Notes: a model not told the origin generated them from the sequence alone. A stretch of DNA of 64,000 bases from CAWUEX02 sp963921305 (GCA_963921305.4 CAWUEX030000002.1:930001-994000); one strand, 5' to 3'. Counted from the stretch's first letter, positions 1 to 9,228 are shown. Made by a program: numbers and translations.

Positions 1-90
1 ATTTCGGGGGGTCATCCATCAGGTCAGCATGACCCGGGACGCACGCCGAGACAACCACGCGAGATGTTGGTGTTGAGTCGGAGACAGGAC

Positions 91-120
91 ATAAAAAAGG
101 CGGCTAGAAAAAGCCGCCTT
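91..120 (-). terminator. Rho-independent terminator of the 71-aa gene
   Basis: A perfect 9-bp stem (AAGGCGGCT paired with AGCCGCCTT) is followed, on the minus strand, by a run of six T. It lies just past the stop of the 71-aa minus-strand gene and ends that transcript. Nothing else is visible in the first 90 bases. Confidence 0.85.
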
Positions 121-145
121 TCGTTCGATCAGACCGGCAGTCCGG

Positions 146-361
146 TCAAATGGAGATGTCTAACTTTTCGCCGCGTCCGGGCGGTGGCGCGCCAAACTTT
201 TTGTCGTCGTCGTCTTTGTCATTGCGGACCTGATCCGCGATAGACGTCACCGTGGTCTGAGCGCTGGCCGCTTGGCTGCCCTGCGCGGAGTTGCCGATTT
301 GATTCAGCAGATTGGAACGCTGCGCCGTAATCGCGGATTCAAGTGTCGGTTCAATGGCCAT
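146..361 (-). CDS. Small hypothetical protein, 71 aa
   Basis: I do not recognise this protein. It starts at an ATG preceded by an AAAGGGA ribosome site and is followed by a clear intrinsic terminator, which together argue for a real gene. The N-terminal half is rich in Ala, Ser, Gln and Thr and looks amphipathic-helical. The C-terminal third is charged (an Asp/Lys run) and ends in a Pro/Gly-rich tail. There is no signal peptide or membrane segment, so it is probably a soluble cytoplasmic protein. It lies downstream of secA on the same strand but has its own terminator. A small structural or regulatory role is possible; no function is assigned. Confidence 0.6.
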   Translation of the reverse strand: MAIEPTLESAITAQRSNLLNQIGNSAQGSQAASAQTTVTSIADQVRNDKDDDDKKFGAPPPGRGEKLDISI

Positions 362-445
362 GGGAAAAATCCCTTTGTTATCTGTGCGGTAAGCCTACGC
401 GGCAGGCCCCTTCGAGTCAAAAACGCTTGGCTGCCGTGAAAGGTT

Positions 446-3196
446 TCAAACCTGCTCGGCGACCGGGGTGGAGCCCACAACCCCATGACAATGCTTGTAT
501 TTCTTGCCTGATCCACACGGGCAGGGCTCGTTGCGGGCAACCTTCCCCCAGGTGGAAGGGTCGGCGGGGTTGCGCTCGTTGGGATCGACCCGAGGCATGG
601 AGCGCTGCTGCCCAAATTCCTCGACCCGGCGCTGACGGGCTTGGACGTCGGCCGCGGACTGACCACCGGCGACCAGCACACCTTTGGGACCCTGTGGTTT
701 CAGATCTTCGGGTGGCGGTTCGACTTGAATTTCGACACGGCACAGAATTTCAGTCACGCGTGAGCGAAGGGATTCGAGCATCTCCTCGAACATCGCAAAG
801 GATTCTTTTTGATACTCAAGCAGCGGCTGCTTTTGTCCGTATGCCCGGAGCTGGATGGAGCCACGCAGATAGTCCAGTTGCTGGAGGTGATCACGCCAGC
901 CGGCATCGATCATCTGCAACACCAGACTTTTCTCGACCCGCCGCACCACATCGGGTCCGACGTTGGCAGCTTTTTCCGCCATCTTACGGTCGGACTCTTC
1001 AATCATGCGGTCACGAATTTCTTCGTCGGCTATGCCCTCTTCCGCCACCCAATCTTTGAACGGCAGATCGAGTCCGAGCAGACGGAGCGTTTCCTCATGC
1101 AGGAGATCGACATCCCATTGCTCGGCCATGGCCCGTTGGGGAATGGCTTGGGCAACCAGGTCGTCAATCACCTGATGACGCATATCGACGACCAGCTCGG
1201 AAATATCGTCGGAGGACATGACTTCCTTGCGCTGCTCGAAAATCGCCTTGCGCTGGTCATTCATGACATCGTCGTATTGCAGCAAGTTTTTGCGCGTATC
1301 GAAGTTGCGCGCTTCGACCTTTTGCTGCGCTTTCTCAATGGCCTTATTGATCCACGGGTGGATGATGGCCTCACCATGCTCCAAGCCCAGGCGCTGAAGC
1401 ATGCCGTCCATGCGCTCAGATCCGAAGATGCGCATCAGATCATCTTGTAGGGAAAGAAAGAATTTGGACGCCCCAGGATCACCCTGGCGCCCGGAGCGGC
1501 CGCGCAGCTGATTGTCGATGCGCCGGCTCTCGTGGCGCTCGGTGCCGAGCACGAAAAGCCCACCGGCATCGAGTGCGATCTGTTTTTGCGCGGCGACGCT
1601 TTCTTGGATTGCTGCTTTTTCGTCCTCGGTAAGTGGCTGACCCTTTTTGGCCTCTTCGTCTTCGATCATGAAATCCGGATTGCCGCCGAGCTGGATGTCG
1701 GTGCCGCGGCCCGCCATGTTGGTGGCGATGGTCACCGCACCGGGAACACCGGCCTGCGCGATGATGTGGGCTTCGCGCTCGTGGTGCTTGGCGTTGAGAA
1801 CTTCACTTTTGATCTTCTGTTTCTTCTTGAGAAACGTCGCGAGCTTTTCAGATTTTTCGATGGAGACCGTACCCACCAGAACCGGCTGCTTGCGCGCGTT
1901 GCATTCTTCGATCAGCTCGACGATCGCCTCGAATTTCTCTTCTTCTGTGCGGTAGACCTCGTCATCGGAGTCATCACGCACCATCGGACGGTTCGACGGA
2001 ATGGCAACAACATCCAGATTATAGATCTGGCCGAGCTCCTCGGCTTCTGTCATGGCCGTGCCGGTCATGCCCGCAAGCTTGGGATACATCCGGAAATAGT
2101 TTTGATAGGTCACACTCGCGAGGGTCTGGTTCTCGTTCTGAACCGTGACGTTTTCCTTGGCCTCAAGCGCTTGGTGTAGTCCCTCGGACAGGCGGCGGCC
2201 TTCCATCACCCGGCCCGTGAACTCATCGATGAGATGCACACGGTCATCGCGCACCAAATAATGAACGTCGCGCTGGAACATGTGATGGGCCCGCAGACCC
2301 TGATTGACGTGGTGGATCAGGGAGACGTTTTGCAGATCGTAAAGGTTACCGCCCTCGAGAATGCCATGCGACCTGAGCAGCTCTTCGGCATGTTCGGCAC
2401 CGTCGTCGGTGAGCGTGATCGAGCGGACCTTCTCGTCCTTCTCGTAGTCGTCTTCGACCAGCTCGGGGATGAGCTTGTCGACGCGGGCATACATGTCTGT
2501 CTTGTCTTGAGAGGGGCCGGAGATGATGAGGGGCGTGCGCGCCTCGTCGACCAAAATGGAGTCCACTTCGTCGATGATGGCGTAATGGAAGTCGCGCTGC
2601 ACCATATCGGGCAGCGCGTACTTCATGTTGTCGCGCAGGTAGTCGAATCCGAATTCGTTGTTGGTGCCGTAGGTCACGTCGCAGGCGTAGGCGGCCCGGC
2701 GGGCATGATCGTCCAGTCCGCCGCGAATACAGCCCACCGTTAGACCGAGAAACTGATAGATCTGGCCCATCCATTCGGCGTCACGGCTGGCGAGGTAGTC
2801 ATTGACCGTGACGACATGGACGCCCTTTTCCTCCAGAGCATTCAAATACACGGGCAGTGTTGCGACGAGCGTCTTTCCCTCGCCGGTGCCCATTTCAGCA
2901 ATTTTACCGCTGTTCAGGACCAGTCCGCCCATGAGCTGGACGTCGAAATGGCGCTGTTCCAAGGTGCGCTTGGCGGCTTCGCGCACCGTAGCGAAGGCAT
3001 CAACAATGATGTCATCCAGGGTTTCGCCCTCGGCCAGACGTGACTTAAGCCAGCCAGTCCGGGCGCGCAACGCCTCATCGTCTAGGGCTTCGAGCTCGGG
3101 CTCGAGGGCGTTGATCGCATCGACAACCGGCTGCAGTTTCTTGACCGCACGGTCGTTTAGGGTGCCAAACAGAAGTTTGTTGATGGCGCCGAACAT
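446..3196 (-). CDS. secA: Preprotein translocase ATPase SecA
   Basis: SecA is the ATPase motor that drives unfolded preproteins through SecYEG. The start at 3196 (MFGAINKLLF) fits the family; the ORF extends 26 codons further upstream without family similarity. Walker A is GEGKT near residues 105-109, the DEAD-type box is DEVDSILVDEART near residue 210, and the helicase core includes TNMAGRGTDIQLGG. The C-terminus carries the SEC-C zinc motif CPCGSGKKYKHCHG, which binds Zn and mediates SecB or ribosome contact. The 916-aa length is normal. It is transcribed divergently from argJ across about 200 bp that should hold both promoters. Confidence 0.98.
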   Translation of the reverse strand: MFGAINKLLFGTLNDRAVKKLQPVVDAINALEPELEALDDEALRARTGWLKSRLAEGETLDDIIVDAFATVREAAKRTLEQRHFDVQLMGGLVLNSGKIAEMGTGEGKTLVATLPVYLNALEEKGVHVVTVNDYLASRDAEWMGQIYQFLGLTVGCIRGGLDDHARRAAYACDVTYGTNNEFGFDYLRDNMKYALPDMVQRDFHYAIIDEVDSILVDEARTPLIISGPSQDKTDMYARVDKLIPELVEDDYEKDEKVRSITLTDDGAEHAEELLRSHGILEGGNLYDLQNVSLIHHVNQGLRAHHMFQRDVHYLVRDDRVHLIDEFTGRVMEGRRLSEGLHQALEAKENVTVQNENQTLASVTYQNYFRMYPKLAGMTGTAMTEAEELGQIYNLDVVAIPSNRPMVRDDSDDEVYRTEEEKFEAIVELIEECNARKQPVLVGTVSIEKSEKLATFLKKKQKIKSEVLNAKHHEREAHIIAQAGVPGAVTIATNMAGRGTDIQLGGNPDFMIEDEEAKKGQPLTEDEKAAIQESVAAQKQIALDAGGLFVLGTERHESRRIDNQLRGRSGRQGDPGASKFFLSLQDDLMRIFGSERMDGMLQRLGLEHGEAIIHPWINKAIEKAQQKVEARNFDTRKNLLQYDDVMNDQRKAIFEQRKEVMSSDDISELVVDMRHQVIDDLVAQAIPQRAMAEQWDVDLLHEETLRLLGLDLPFKDWVAEEGIADEEIRDRMIEESDRKMAEKAANVGPDVVRRVEKSLVLQMIDAGWRDHLQQLDYLRGSIQLRAYGQKQPLLEYQKESFAMFEEMLESLRSRVTEILCRVEIQVEPPPEDLKPQGPKGVLVAGGQSAADVQARQRRVEEFGQQRSMPRVDPNERNPADPSTWGKVARNEPCPCGSGKKYKHCHGVVGSTPVAEQV

Positions 3197-3401
3197 GTAC
3201 ACCTCGGCCGGAGTTTCCAGGGGACGCACCGGAGGCACCGGGCGCCGGTGAAGACATAGAAACCCAACAGCCACGTGTCAACGACAGGTGAGCACCTTGG
3301 GCTCCGGAATCTCAGTAAAATCGGGGGTTTAAGGCCGATTCGCAGCGCTGGACGAATGCGCCCGGCTGTGCGAAGAAGCCGCAACCGGAAGGATTACCGT
3401 T

Positions 3402-4634
3402 ATGGCCTACCCACCCTCACCCTTCGCGCCCGCCTCATTCCCGGCCTTGCCGGCCGTGGCCGGTGTCCGTTTGGCCGCCTGCGAAGCGGGCGTGCGTTAC
3501 AGTGGCCGGCTGGATCTGATGCTGGCCGAGTTCACACCGGGAACCGTCGTCGCCGGGGTGATGACCAAGTCGGCCACCGCGGGGGCCCCGGTTCTGTGGA
3601 ACAGGGAGGCGCTGAAAACCGGTACAGCTCGGGCGCTGATTGTAAACTCGGGCAATGCCAACGTATTTACGGGCAAGCGCGGGCAAGACGCTGTCGCGAA
3701 AACAGCTGCGACGGTGAGTTCCGCTTTGTCCTGCGATCACAATGAGGTGTATGTCTGTTCGACCGGGACGATTGGCGAGTATTTGCTGGAAGACCGCATC
3801 ACCGCGCGGATCGATGAACTGGTCGAGCAGCTCGCCGCTGACCGCTGGCAAGATGCCGCCGAGGCGATCATGACCACGGACACCTATCCGAAAGGGGCGA
3901 CGCGCACGGTTGATCTCGACGGCACCACTGTGACGCTGACGGGGCTCGCCAAAGGCTCTGGCATGATCGCCCCCGACATGGCGACTATGCTGGCCTATGT
4001 AATGACCGACGCGGCAATCACCCATGACGCCGCCCAGGCCATGATGGCCGCCGGCGCGGACAAGAGTTTCAACGCCATCACGGTTGATGGCGATACGTCG
4101 ACGTCAGACACACTGTTGTTGTTTGCGACGGGCGCGGCAAAGAACGGGCTGATTGAAGACATGTCATCCGACGCCGCGAGGATGTTTGCCGCCGCACTGG
4201 ATGAAGTGCTGATCGATCTGGCGCATCAAGTCGTCAAGGACGGCGAAGGGGCGCAGAAATTTGTCGAGATCGCCGTCAGCGGCGCGGAAAACGATGACGC
4301 GGCCCGGCGCATCGGTCTGGCGATTGGCAATTCACCCCTGGTCAAAACAGCAATCGCCGGCGAGGACGCCAACTGGGGCCGTATTGTCATGGCCGTCGGC
4401 AAGTCGGGACAAAAAGCGGACCGCGACCGGCTGGACATTGCCATCGGCGGCGTCCAGATCACCCGCAACGGCGAACCGGTCGAAGGATATGACGAAGCCC
4501 CGGTGGCGAAACACATGACGGGCCGGGAAATCGTCATTGCCGTCGATGTCGGCATAGGCGATGGCACGGCAACCGTATGGACCTGCGATCTGACTCACGG
4601 TTACATCGACATCAATGCCGACTACCGCACCTGA
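3402..4634 (+). CDS. argJ: Bifunctional ornithine acetyltransferase / N-acetylglutamate synthase ArgJ
   Basis: ArgJ transfers the acetyl group of N-acetylornithine to glutamate in the cyclic arginine pathway and can also use acetyl-CoA. The self-cleavage motif is KGSGMIAPDMATML, with the nucleophilic Thr at about residue 195 after Ala194. The precursor would therefore split into alpha and beta chains here. The 410-aa length is typical. The start has a GGAAGGA ribosome site 8 nt upstream. Its 3' end overlaps the next gene (MutT-like) by 20 nt, so the two are translationally coupled. Confidence 0.97.
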   Translation: MAYPPSPFAPASFPALPAVAGVRLAACEAGVRYSGRLDLMLAEFTPGTVVAGVMTKSATAGAPVLWNREALKTGTARALIVNSGNANVFTGKRGQDAVAKTAATVSSALSCDHNEVYVCSTGTIGEYLLEDRITARIDELVEQLAADRWQDAAEAIMTTDTYPKGATRTVDLDGTTVTLTGLAKGSGMIAPDMATMLAYVMTDAAITHDAAQAMMAAGADKSFNAITVDGDTSTSDTLLLFATGAAKNGLIEDMSSDAARMFAAALDEVLIDLAHQVVKDGEGAQKFVEIAVSGAENDDAARRIGLAIGNSPLVKTAIAGEDANWGRIVMAVGKSGQKADRDRLDIAIGGVQITRNGEPVEGYDEAPVAKHMTGREIVIAVDVGIGDGTATVWTCDLTHGYIDINADYRT

Positions 4635-5049
4635 GGAAAACGCCGGGAGTTTACCGGTCATCACTGTCGTGGCGGCGGTGCTGGTGAATAAGGCGGGAGA
4701 GATTCTTCTGGCCCAGCGGCCTGAGGGCAAGTCCATGGCCGGACTGTGGGAATTTCCCGGCGGCAAGCTGGAAGCGGGCGAAACGCCGGAAGCCGCGTTG
4801 GTCCGGGAACTCCGTGAAGAGCTTTCCCTTGAGGTCGCGCTCCAAGATTTAACCCCTCTGACCTTCGCCTCTCATTCCTATGCGGCGTTTCACCTGCTCA
4901 TGCCGGTGTACCTCTGCCGCCGCTGGCAGGGCATGGTGACACCACGGGAAACGCAGAAGATTGCGTGGGTTGAGAGCGGTGCGCTGGACGACTACCCCAT
5001 GCCCGATGCAGATGCGCCACTGCTGCCGGTAATACGGGCAAATCTGTAA
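4615..5049 (+). CDS. mutT: Nudix hydrolase, MutT-like 8-oxo-dGTP diphosphatase
   Basis: This 144-aa protein has a full Nudix box (G, then KLEAGET, then REL and REEL) at about residues 40-62, the Mg-binding catalytic helix that cleaves nucleoside diphosphate-X bonds. The motifs GLWEFPGGK before it and a C-terminal EWV-like IAWVESG element resemble the MutT (8-oxo-dGTP cleaning) subgroup. It overlaps argJ by 20 nt, an arrangement frequent in alphaproteobacteria. Exact substrate is inferred from subgroup features only. Confidence 0.9.
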   Translation: MPTTAPEENAGSLPVITVVAAVLVNKAGEILLAQRPEGKSMAGLWEFPGGKLEAGETPEAALVRELREELSLEVALQDLTPLTFASHSYAAFHLLMPVYLCRRWQGMVTPRETQKIAWVESGALDDYPMPDADAPLLPVIRANL

Positions 5050-5090
5050 CGCCGTTGCTTCAGCGCCATGGCCTCCTTACAGTCGCGGCC

Positions 5091-5876
5091 ATGCCGTCAC
5101 CGTCAACACCCGACACTCCAACCGCCGCGCTGATTATCATCGGCAATGAAATTCTCTCCGGCCGGACACAGGATGCGAATATCAATTTCCTCGCGTCGGC
5201 CCTCGGCGGCATCGGAATTCCTCTACGGGAAGTCCGGGTGATTCTCGACATTGAAGACGAGATCGTCGATGCGGTGAACGCCCTGCGCCGTGCGCATACG
5301 TATGTGTTCACCACAGGTGGCATTGGACCGACCCATGACGACATTACGGCGCAGTCCGTGGCCAAGGCCTTTGGGGTAGCCCTCGAGCGGCATCAGCCTT
5401 CCGTCGACAAGATGGAGAAGCACTACGGCAATAAACTGAATGCGGCGCGTTTGAAAATGGCGGACCTGCCCGAAGGGGCCGAACCCATCGAAACACGGGC
5501 GACATCCGCGCCCGGGTTTTTCATCGGCAATGTCTATGTCATGGCGGGGGTGCCAAGCATCGCCCGGGCCATGTTCGACGAAGTGGCGCCGTCCCTGGCC
5601 CATGGTGTTCCGGTTCTGTCGAGATTTGTCGAGGCGCACTTGGGTGAGGGCGACCTGGCCGATGCGTTGACGGAGCTGCAGGACAAATATCCTGACATCG
5701 ATGTTGGCAGTTACCCATTCTTCCGCAGCGGACGTATCGGCTTGAGTGTTGTCGCCAAGGGCACAGACCAAGCCCAAATCGATGCGGTGATCGACGGCGC
5801 GGCAGCTGCCGTGCGCGCGCTCGGGCATGAACCGAGCATCGATACGCCCATCGACGAGGACCCTGCGTCCAGCTGA
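5091..5876 (+). CDS. Molybdopterin-binding (MoCF) domain protein, CinA N-terminal type
   Basis: The protein opens with ALIIIGNEILSGRTQDANI and has TTGGIGPTHDD around residue 80, the hallmark of the MoaB/MogA/CinA-N fold that binds molybdopterin. No amidase (CinA C-terminal) domain follows, so this is the stand-alone form common in alphaproteobacteria. The ATG at 5091 is preferred over an upstream in-frame TTG at 5055. It follows the MutT-like gene by about 40 bp and is probably in the argJ operon. The true ligand of stand-alone members is not established. Confidence 0.9.
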   Translation: MPSPSTPDTPTAALIIIGNEILSGRTQDANINFLASALGGIGIPLREVRVILDIEDEIVDAVNALRRAHTYVFTTGGIGPTHDDITAQSVAKAFGVALERHQPSVDKMEKHYGNKLNAARLKMADLPEGAEPIETRATSAPGFFIGNVYVMAGVPSIARAMFDEVAPSLAHGVPVLSRFVEAHLGEGDLADALTELQDKYPDIDVGSYPFFRSGRIGLSVVAKGTDQAQIDAVIDGAAAAVRALGHEPSIDTPIDEDPASS

Positions 5877-5970
5877 GTCCACGATACCGTGAGGCAGGCG
5901 GTCTGCCCTTGCCGCCCCAGGTGCCCGCAGATACGGTGGCTCGACCCGCACCACAGAACGAGAGAGCAGA

Positions 5971-6672
5971 ATGACCCGCGTTAAATTTGTCCTGAGTTTC
6001 CTGATATCGGCCGTGATGGCCGGACCGGCGCTGGCCGACGTGCTGGTGTTCGGCGGCAACGGGCGTCTTGGCTCGGACGTGGTGAAGAACCTGCTCGCCG
6101 GGGGTGAAGATGTCGTCGTGTTCGTCCGGGAAACCTCAGACCGCAGCCGCTTAGAGGGCTTGGACGTTAAGTACGTCGTGGGCGACCTGATGGACGGCGC
6201 AAGTGTCAAAGCCGCATTCGAGGCACACGACATCGAGGCCGTGATTAATACTGTGGCGCTACGCCCCGGCGAGACGAACCCGTACGTGGAAGGTGAGAAG
6301 AACATCCGCGCCGCCACGGAAGGCTTGGATTTGGATCACATGATCCTGTTCAGTGCGACGGGCGCGGGCGACAGCAAAGACATGATTCCACCGCAGTTCT
6401 ACGAGGAGTTTGAGACCACGTATCTTGCGCGTGAAGAGTCAGAGCAGATCATCATCGACAGCGGCACGCCCTATACATTCATTCGCCTCGGCACGGTGCA
6501 TAATCGTCCTGCCACCGGGCAAGCCTATCTGACTGAAGAGGGTAAGCTGGGTCCGGCAACGCGCGCCGATGCCGCGGTGCTGGCGGTCGATTGCCTGCGC
6601 GCCGAACGCTGCCTCAACAAGACGATGTATGCCCTGGACGACAGCCTGCCGCTGATTCCCGAAGACGAGTGA
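5971..6672 (+). CDS. Exported NAD(P)-binding SDR-like protein (NmrA type)
   Basis: This 233-aa protein begins with a clear Sec signal peptide (about 22 residues, ending GPALA) followed directly by a Rossmann glycine motif, VFGGNGRLGSDV. This is typical of atypical short-chain dehydrogenases of the NmrA/NAD(P)-binding class. The later pattern (VVGDLMDGASVKAAFEAHD, then VINTVALRPG) also fits that class. The classical YxxxK catalytic pair is not obvious. A dinucleotide-binding fold behind a signal peptide is odd because NAD(P) is scarce in the periplasm. The signal could instead be an N-terminal anchor. It has no clear operon partner. Confidence 0.8.
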   Translation: MTRVKFVLSFLISAVMAGPALADVLVFGGNGRLGSDVVKNLLAGGEDVVVFVRETSDRSRLEGLDVKYVVGDLMDGASVKAAFEAHDIEAVINTVALRPGETNPYVEGEKNIRAATEGLDLDHMILFSATGAGDSKDMIPPQFYEEFETTYLAREESEQIIIDSGTPYTFIRLGTVHNRPATGQAYLTEEGKLGPATRADAAVLAVDCLRAERCLNKTMYALDDSLPLIPEDE

Positions 6673-6736
6673 TCGGCGGCTGGCGCACCGCTTGAGCGTT
6701 GCGCTTTGCCGGTCAAGCCGCTACCAACGGGGTGAA

Positions 6737-6823
6737 GCCCGCCTGGCGGAATTGGTAGACGCAACGGACTTAAAATCCGTTGTCCGAAAGGGCGTGCCGG
6801 TTCGAGTCCGGCGGCGGGCACCA
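6737..6823 (+). tRNA. tRNA-Leu (anticodon TAA)
   Basis: The acceptor arms GCCCGCC and GGCGGGC pair perfectly and are followed by A and an encoded CCA. The anticodon stem AACGGA/TCCGTT encloses a loop carrying TAA. A long variable arm and the T-arm GGTTCGAGTCC are present, as expected for a class II leucine tRNA. The 87-nt length is normal. Confidence 0.96.
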
Positions 6824-6849
6824 TTTTGCTCCAACCGGACTCCGGCGTG

Positions 6850-7791
6850 ATGACACTGGTCGAAGCCGTCCCCGTTCTCGATGCATCACTGCTGGACGAG
6901 GACCCCGAGGAAGGCGCACGCCAGCTCGGAGAGGCTTGGCAACACATTGGCTTCATCACGGTCAGCGGGCACGGTGTCGATCCAAAAGTCATCCAGCAAT
7001 GCAGAGAGGCTACGCGCGCCTTCTTCGCCCTGCCGGACGAGGTAAAGCGCGCTTATTACATCGCCGGCGGCGGCGGGCAACGCGGCTACACGCCATTTGG
7101 AATCGAGACCGCCAAGGACGCCTCTGTTCCTGACCGCAAGGAATTTTGGCATGTAGGCCGGGAGTTCGCGCCGGGGTCACCCCTCGCCAGCCAAATGCCA
7201 GGAAATGTTTGGCCCGAAGACGTTGCCGGCTTTCAATCGGCCTGCTTGGACTTTTTCACAGCCATGGATGACCTCGGTCAGCGCCTGCTTGTGGGTGTGG
7301 CGCGGTTTCTCGGCCTGCCGGCAGACTACTTCACGGACCGTGTCTCAACGGGCAACAGCATTCTGCGCCTTCTTCATTACCCACCGTGCGTAAGCGAGGA
7401 ACCGGGCGAACGCGCGGCCGCCCATGAAGACATCAATGTGATCACACTGCTTGGGGGCGCCGACCAAGCTGGACTGGAGGTTCAGCGCCGCGATGGGCGC
7501 TGGATACCGATTGAAACGGACTCAGATGCCATTGTCTGCAATGTCGGCGACATGCTGGCCCGGCTGACCAACACGGTGCTGCCAAGTACGACCCATCGGG
7601 TTATTGGGCCGACAGGTGATGCGGCCAAGAAGTCGCGGTACTCGATGCCGTTCTTTCTGCACTTTGCACCGGATGTCGAGATCGCCACGTTGCCGAGTTG
7701 CGTCTCCGCCAATCGGCCCAACCAGTTTCCCGAGCCGATTACGGCGCGAGCCTTTCTAGATCAGCGCCTCGCTGAGATCGGTCTGACCTGA
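6850..7791 (+). CDS. 2-oxoglutarate/Fe(II) oxygenase, isopenicillin N synthase-like
   Basis: A 313-aa non-haem iron oxygenase of the IPNS/2OG family. The iron ligands are His192-x-Asp194 (AHEDINVITLL) and His249 (STTHRVIGP). The 2-oxoglutarate carboxylate anchor is Arg263-x-Ser265 (KSRYSMPFF). The N-terminal DIOX_N region (LGEAWQHIGFITVSGHGV) is complete. Substrate is unknown. The ATG at 6850 is preferred to a TTG at 6826. The last 18 codons (from 7738) recur as a diverged copy at 10086-10142, suggesting that DNA was inserted at the 3' end of this gene and rebuilt its C-terminus. Confidence 0.9.
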   Translation: MTLVEAVPVLDASLLDEDPEEGARQLGEAWQHIGFITVSGHGVDPKVIQQCREATRAFFALPDEVKRAYYIAGGGGQRGYTPFGIETAKDASVPDRKEFWHVGREFAPGSPLASQMPGNVWPEDVAGFQSACLDFFTAMDDLGQRLLVGVARFLGLPADYFTDRVSTGNSILRLLHYPPCVSEEPGERAAAHEDINVITLLGGADQAGLEVQRRDGRWIPIETDSDAIVCNVGDMLARLTNTVLPSTTHRVIGPTGDAAKKSRYSMPFFLHFAPDVEIATLPSCVSANRPNQFPEPITARAFLDQRLAEIGLT

Positions 7792-7794
7792 GCG
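7738..7794 (+). repeat. Direct repeat, left copy, at the oxygenase 3' end
   Basis: This is the 3' end and stop region of the oxygenase gene. From 7753 to 7794, 33 of 42 bases match 10101-10142 without gaps (offset 2348 bp). The reading frame is also kept: ITxxxFLxQRxxEIGLx-stop in both. It marks the left boundary of the AT-rich insert. Confidence 0.75.
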
Positions 7795-8096
7795 CCAGTC
7801 ATAAAGCTCAATGGATTGGTCACTAGGGGAACAGCGCTATTGAGGCGGGGAATCCTAGGCGCAGAGCCTCACACCAGCCCATACGTTAGGCCTGTTGCAC
7901 ATGGAGCAATAGTTTTATTAGTTGCATTATTGAATTTCTAAGCAACTCTTGGTTATATTTGTATCGAGTCAATACTATCCCATAAGTGGTATTTCTCAAT
8001 AAGGGTTAATATTCAAAAAGGTTAATAAATTCATGCAACCCGCTAGTTATGTTCTCACTTCAAACGAAAATAACTTCGCTCGAAATGAACGCGTAG
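7792..8096 (+). other. Gene-free leader of the AT-rich insert
   Basis: This stretch holds no supported gene. It becomes visibly AT-rich after about 7900, unlike the flanking chromosome, and probably carries the promoter of the following two-gene unit. No integrase, tRNA remnant or insertion-sequence end was seen. Confidence 0.5.
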
Positions 8097-8870
8097 ATGG
8101 AGAATTATAGCTGCATGACAATGATGATTGGTAAGGGGGTCTCGGAAAGAATAAAGAATCTTTTGGCTGAGTTCGGCATCCAAGAGAATGCGCAGGTTCG
8201 CTTTTCACAGTCAGACCCAGCTACCGCAGGGATCGATCTTGACTGCTCTGTACCGTCTCCGGCTACACAATTCTCCCCCACAATCCTGGTCGATACTGGA
8301 ACCAAAAATAGACACCAGTTCCACTACGACCCTGAGATTAATGAGCTACGCGTCGAAGTAAAACAAGGCACAACCCTTGAACAGTTCAGGGACTTAAGAC
8401 ACATCCTTCACGCTATACAACATCACGACGGACTCATTTCTTCGCTAGGAAAAGTCCGAAATCAGCTAAGCGGCCTGTCTATCGAAAGACTATCGAAAAA
8501 GGGAATCGAGTACTTCATTGGGTATTTGAACAACGCACACGGCAACGCGGCGTTGGAAAAATACGAAATGTTCAGAACCGTAAGAAGAACGTTGTTCACA
8601 AAATTCGCCAGGGAACCGTATTGGACAATTTCATATACGATCTGGCGCAGTCATATGTCGGGGGAACGGATCAACATCAACCAGCTGAGAGAAAGTGTCG
8701 ACATACCCCAATCGACAATCAGCCGGAAAGTTGACGACCTGGTTGAATCGGGCCGCATATTGCGAGAACGAGACCAATATGACCGCCGCATCGTGTGGGT
8801 TTGCCCATCACCTGTAGAGGCACTGCGCTTTTCTATCCTCATGGCTGCTGTTGAAGATGGCTATAGCTGA
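8097..8870 (+). CDS. Unknown protein with C-terminal winged-helix (MarR-like) domain
   Basis: The C-terminal third (about residues 175-245) reads as a winged helix-turn-helix. It has ININQLRESVDIPQSTISRK, then VDDLVESGRILRERDQYDRR, followed by a wing-like strand, much like the DNA-binding part of MarR proteins. The N-terminal 170 residues match nothing I know. Starts at 8097, 8115 or 8121 are possible; a GGAG lies at 8099-8102, favouring a later ATG. Its end overlaps the next gene. Codon use is AT-richer than in the neighbours, so it probably arrived with the insert. A regulator of the element or a phage-type repressor is possible. Confidence 0.7.
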   Translation: MENYSCMTMMIGKGVSERIKNLLAEFGIQENAQVRFSQSDPATAGIDLDCSVPSPATQFSPTILVDTGTKNRHQFHYDPEINELRVEVKQGTTLEQFRDLRHILHAIQHHDGLISSLGKVRNQLSGLSIERLSKKGIEYFIGYLNNAHGNAALEKYEMFRTVRRTLFTKFAREPYWTISYTIWRSHMSGERININQLRESVDIPQSTISRKVDDLVESGRILRERDQYDRRIVWVCPSPVEALRFSILMAAVEDGYS

Positions 8871-9228
8871 AGATAAACGCAGTCGCTCCGTCGTGACTCA
8901 CTCAACCGGTGAGCTCGCGCTTCAACTTGAGCTGGGAAGCAAAATCATCATCGATGCAGCACATCTTGGACGGCTTGGACTCTACATACGCGTCAAGTCT
9001 CTAAGCGCCCCAATTCCGACGGAGTTTAAGAACCCGCGCTACGACGCATTTGAGCAATTCAAACGCAGCGAGTCCCTTAAACTCATCGATGAAAAATTGA
9101 TCAATTACGCCACGTCTCGGACATACGTTGTGCTTGGCGAAGATGAAAATAGATTCGTTAAGGAATTTAGCTTTGTGTTTGAAGCACCGCGATTCAGAAG
9201 CACGTATTCAATCGTCAAAGGCATTTAA
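8857..9228 (+). CDS. Unknown 123-aa protein, second gene of the insert operon
   Basis: I do not recognise this protein. It overlaps the winged-helix gene by 14 nt if the ATG at 8857 is used, or 20 nt from the TTG at 8851, indicating coupled translation. It is soluble, of mixed alpha/beta character, without signal peptide or cysteine motifs. Base composition matches the AT-rich insert. The overlap with a DNA-binding partner suggests a two-gene module such as regulator plus effector; this is inference only. Confidence 0.65.
   Translation: MAIAEDKRSRSVVTHSTGELALQLELGSKIIIDAAHLGRLGLYIRVKSLSAPIPTEFKNPRYDAFEQFKRSESLKLIDEKLINYATSRTYVVLGEDENRFVKEFSFVFEAPRFRSTYSIVKGI

Noticed and set aside
3197..3274. 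26-codon N-terminal extension of secA
   Set aside because: SecA homologues begin at MFGAINKLLF-like sequence; the extension has no similarity to the family.
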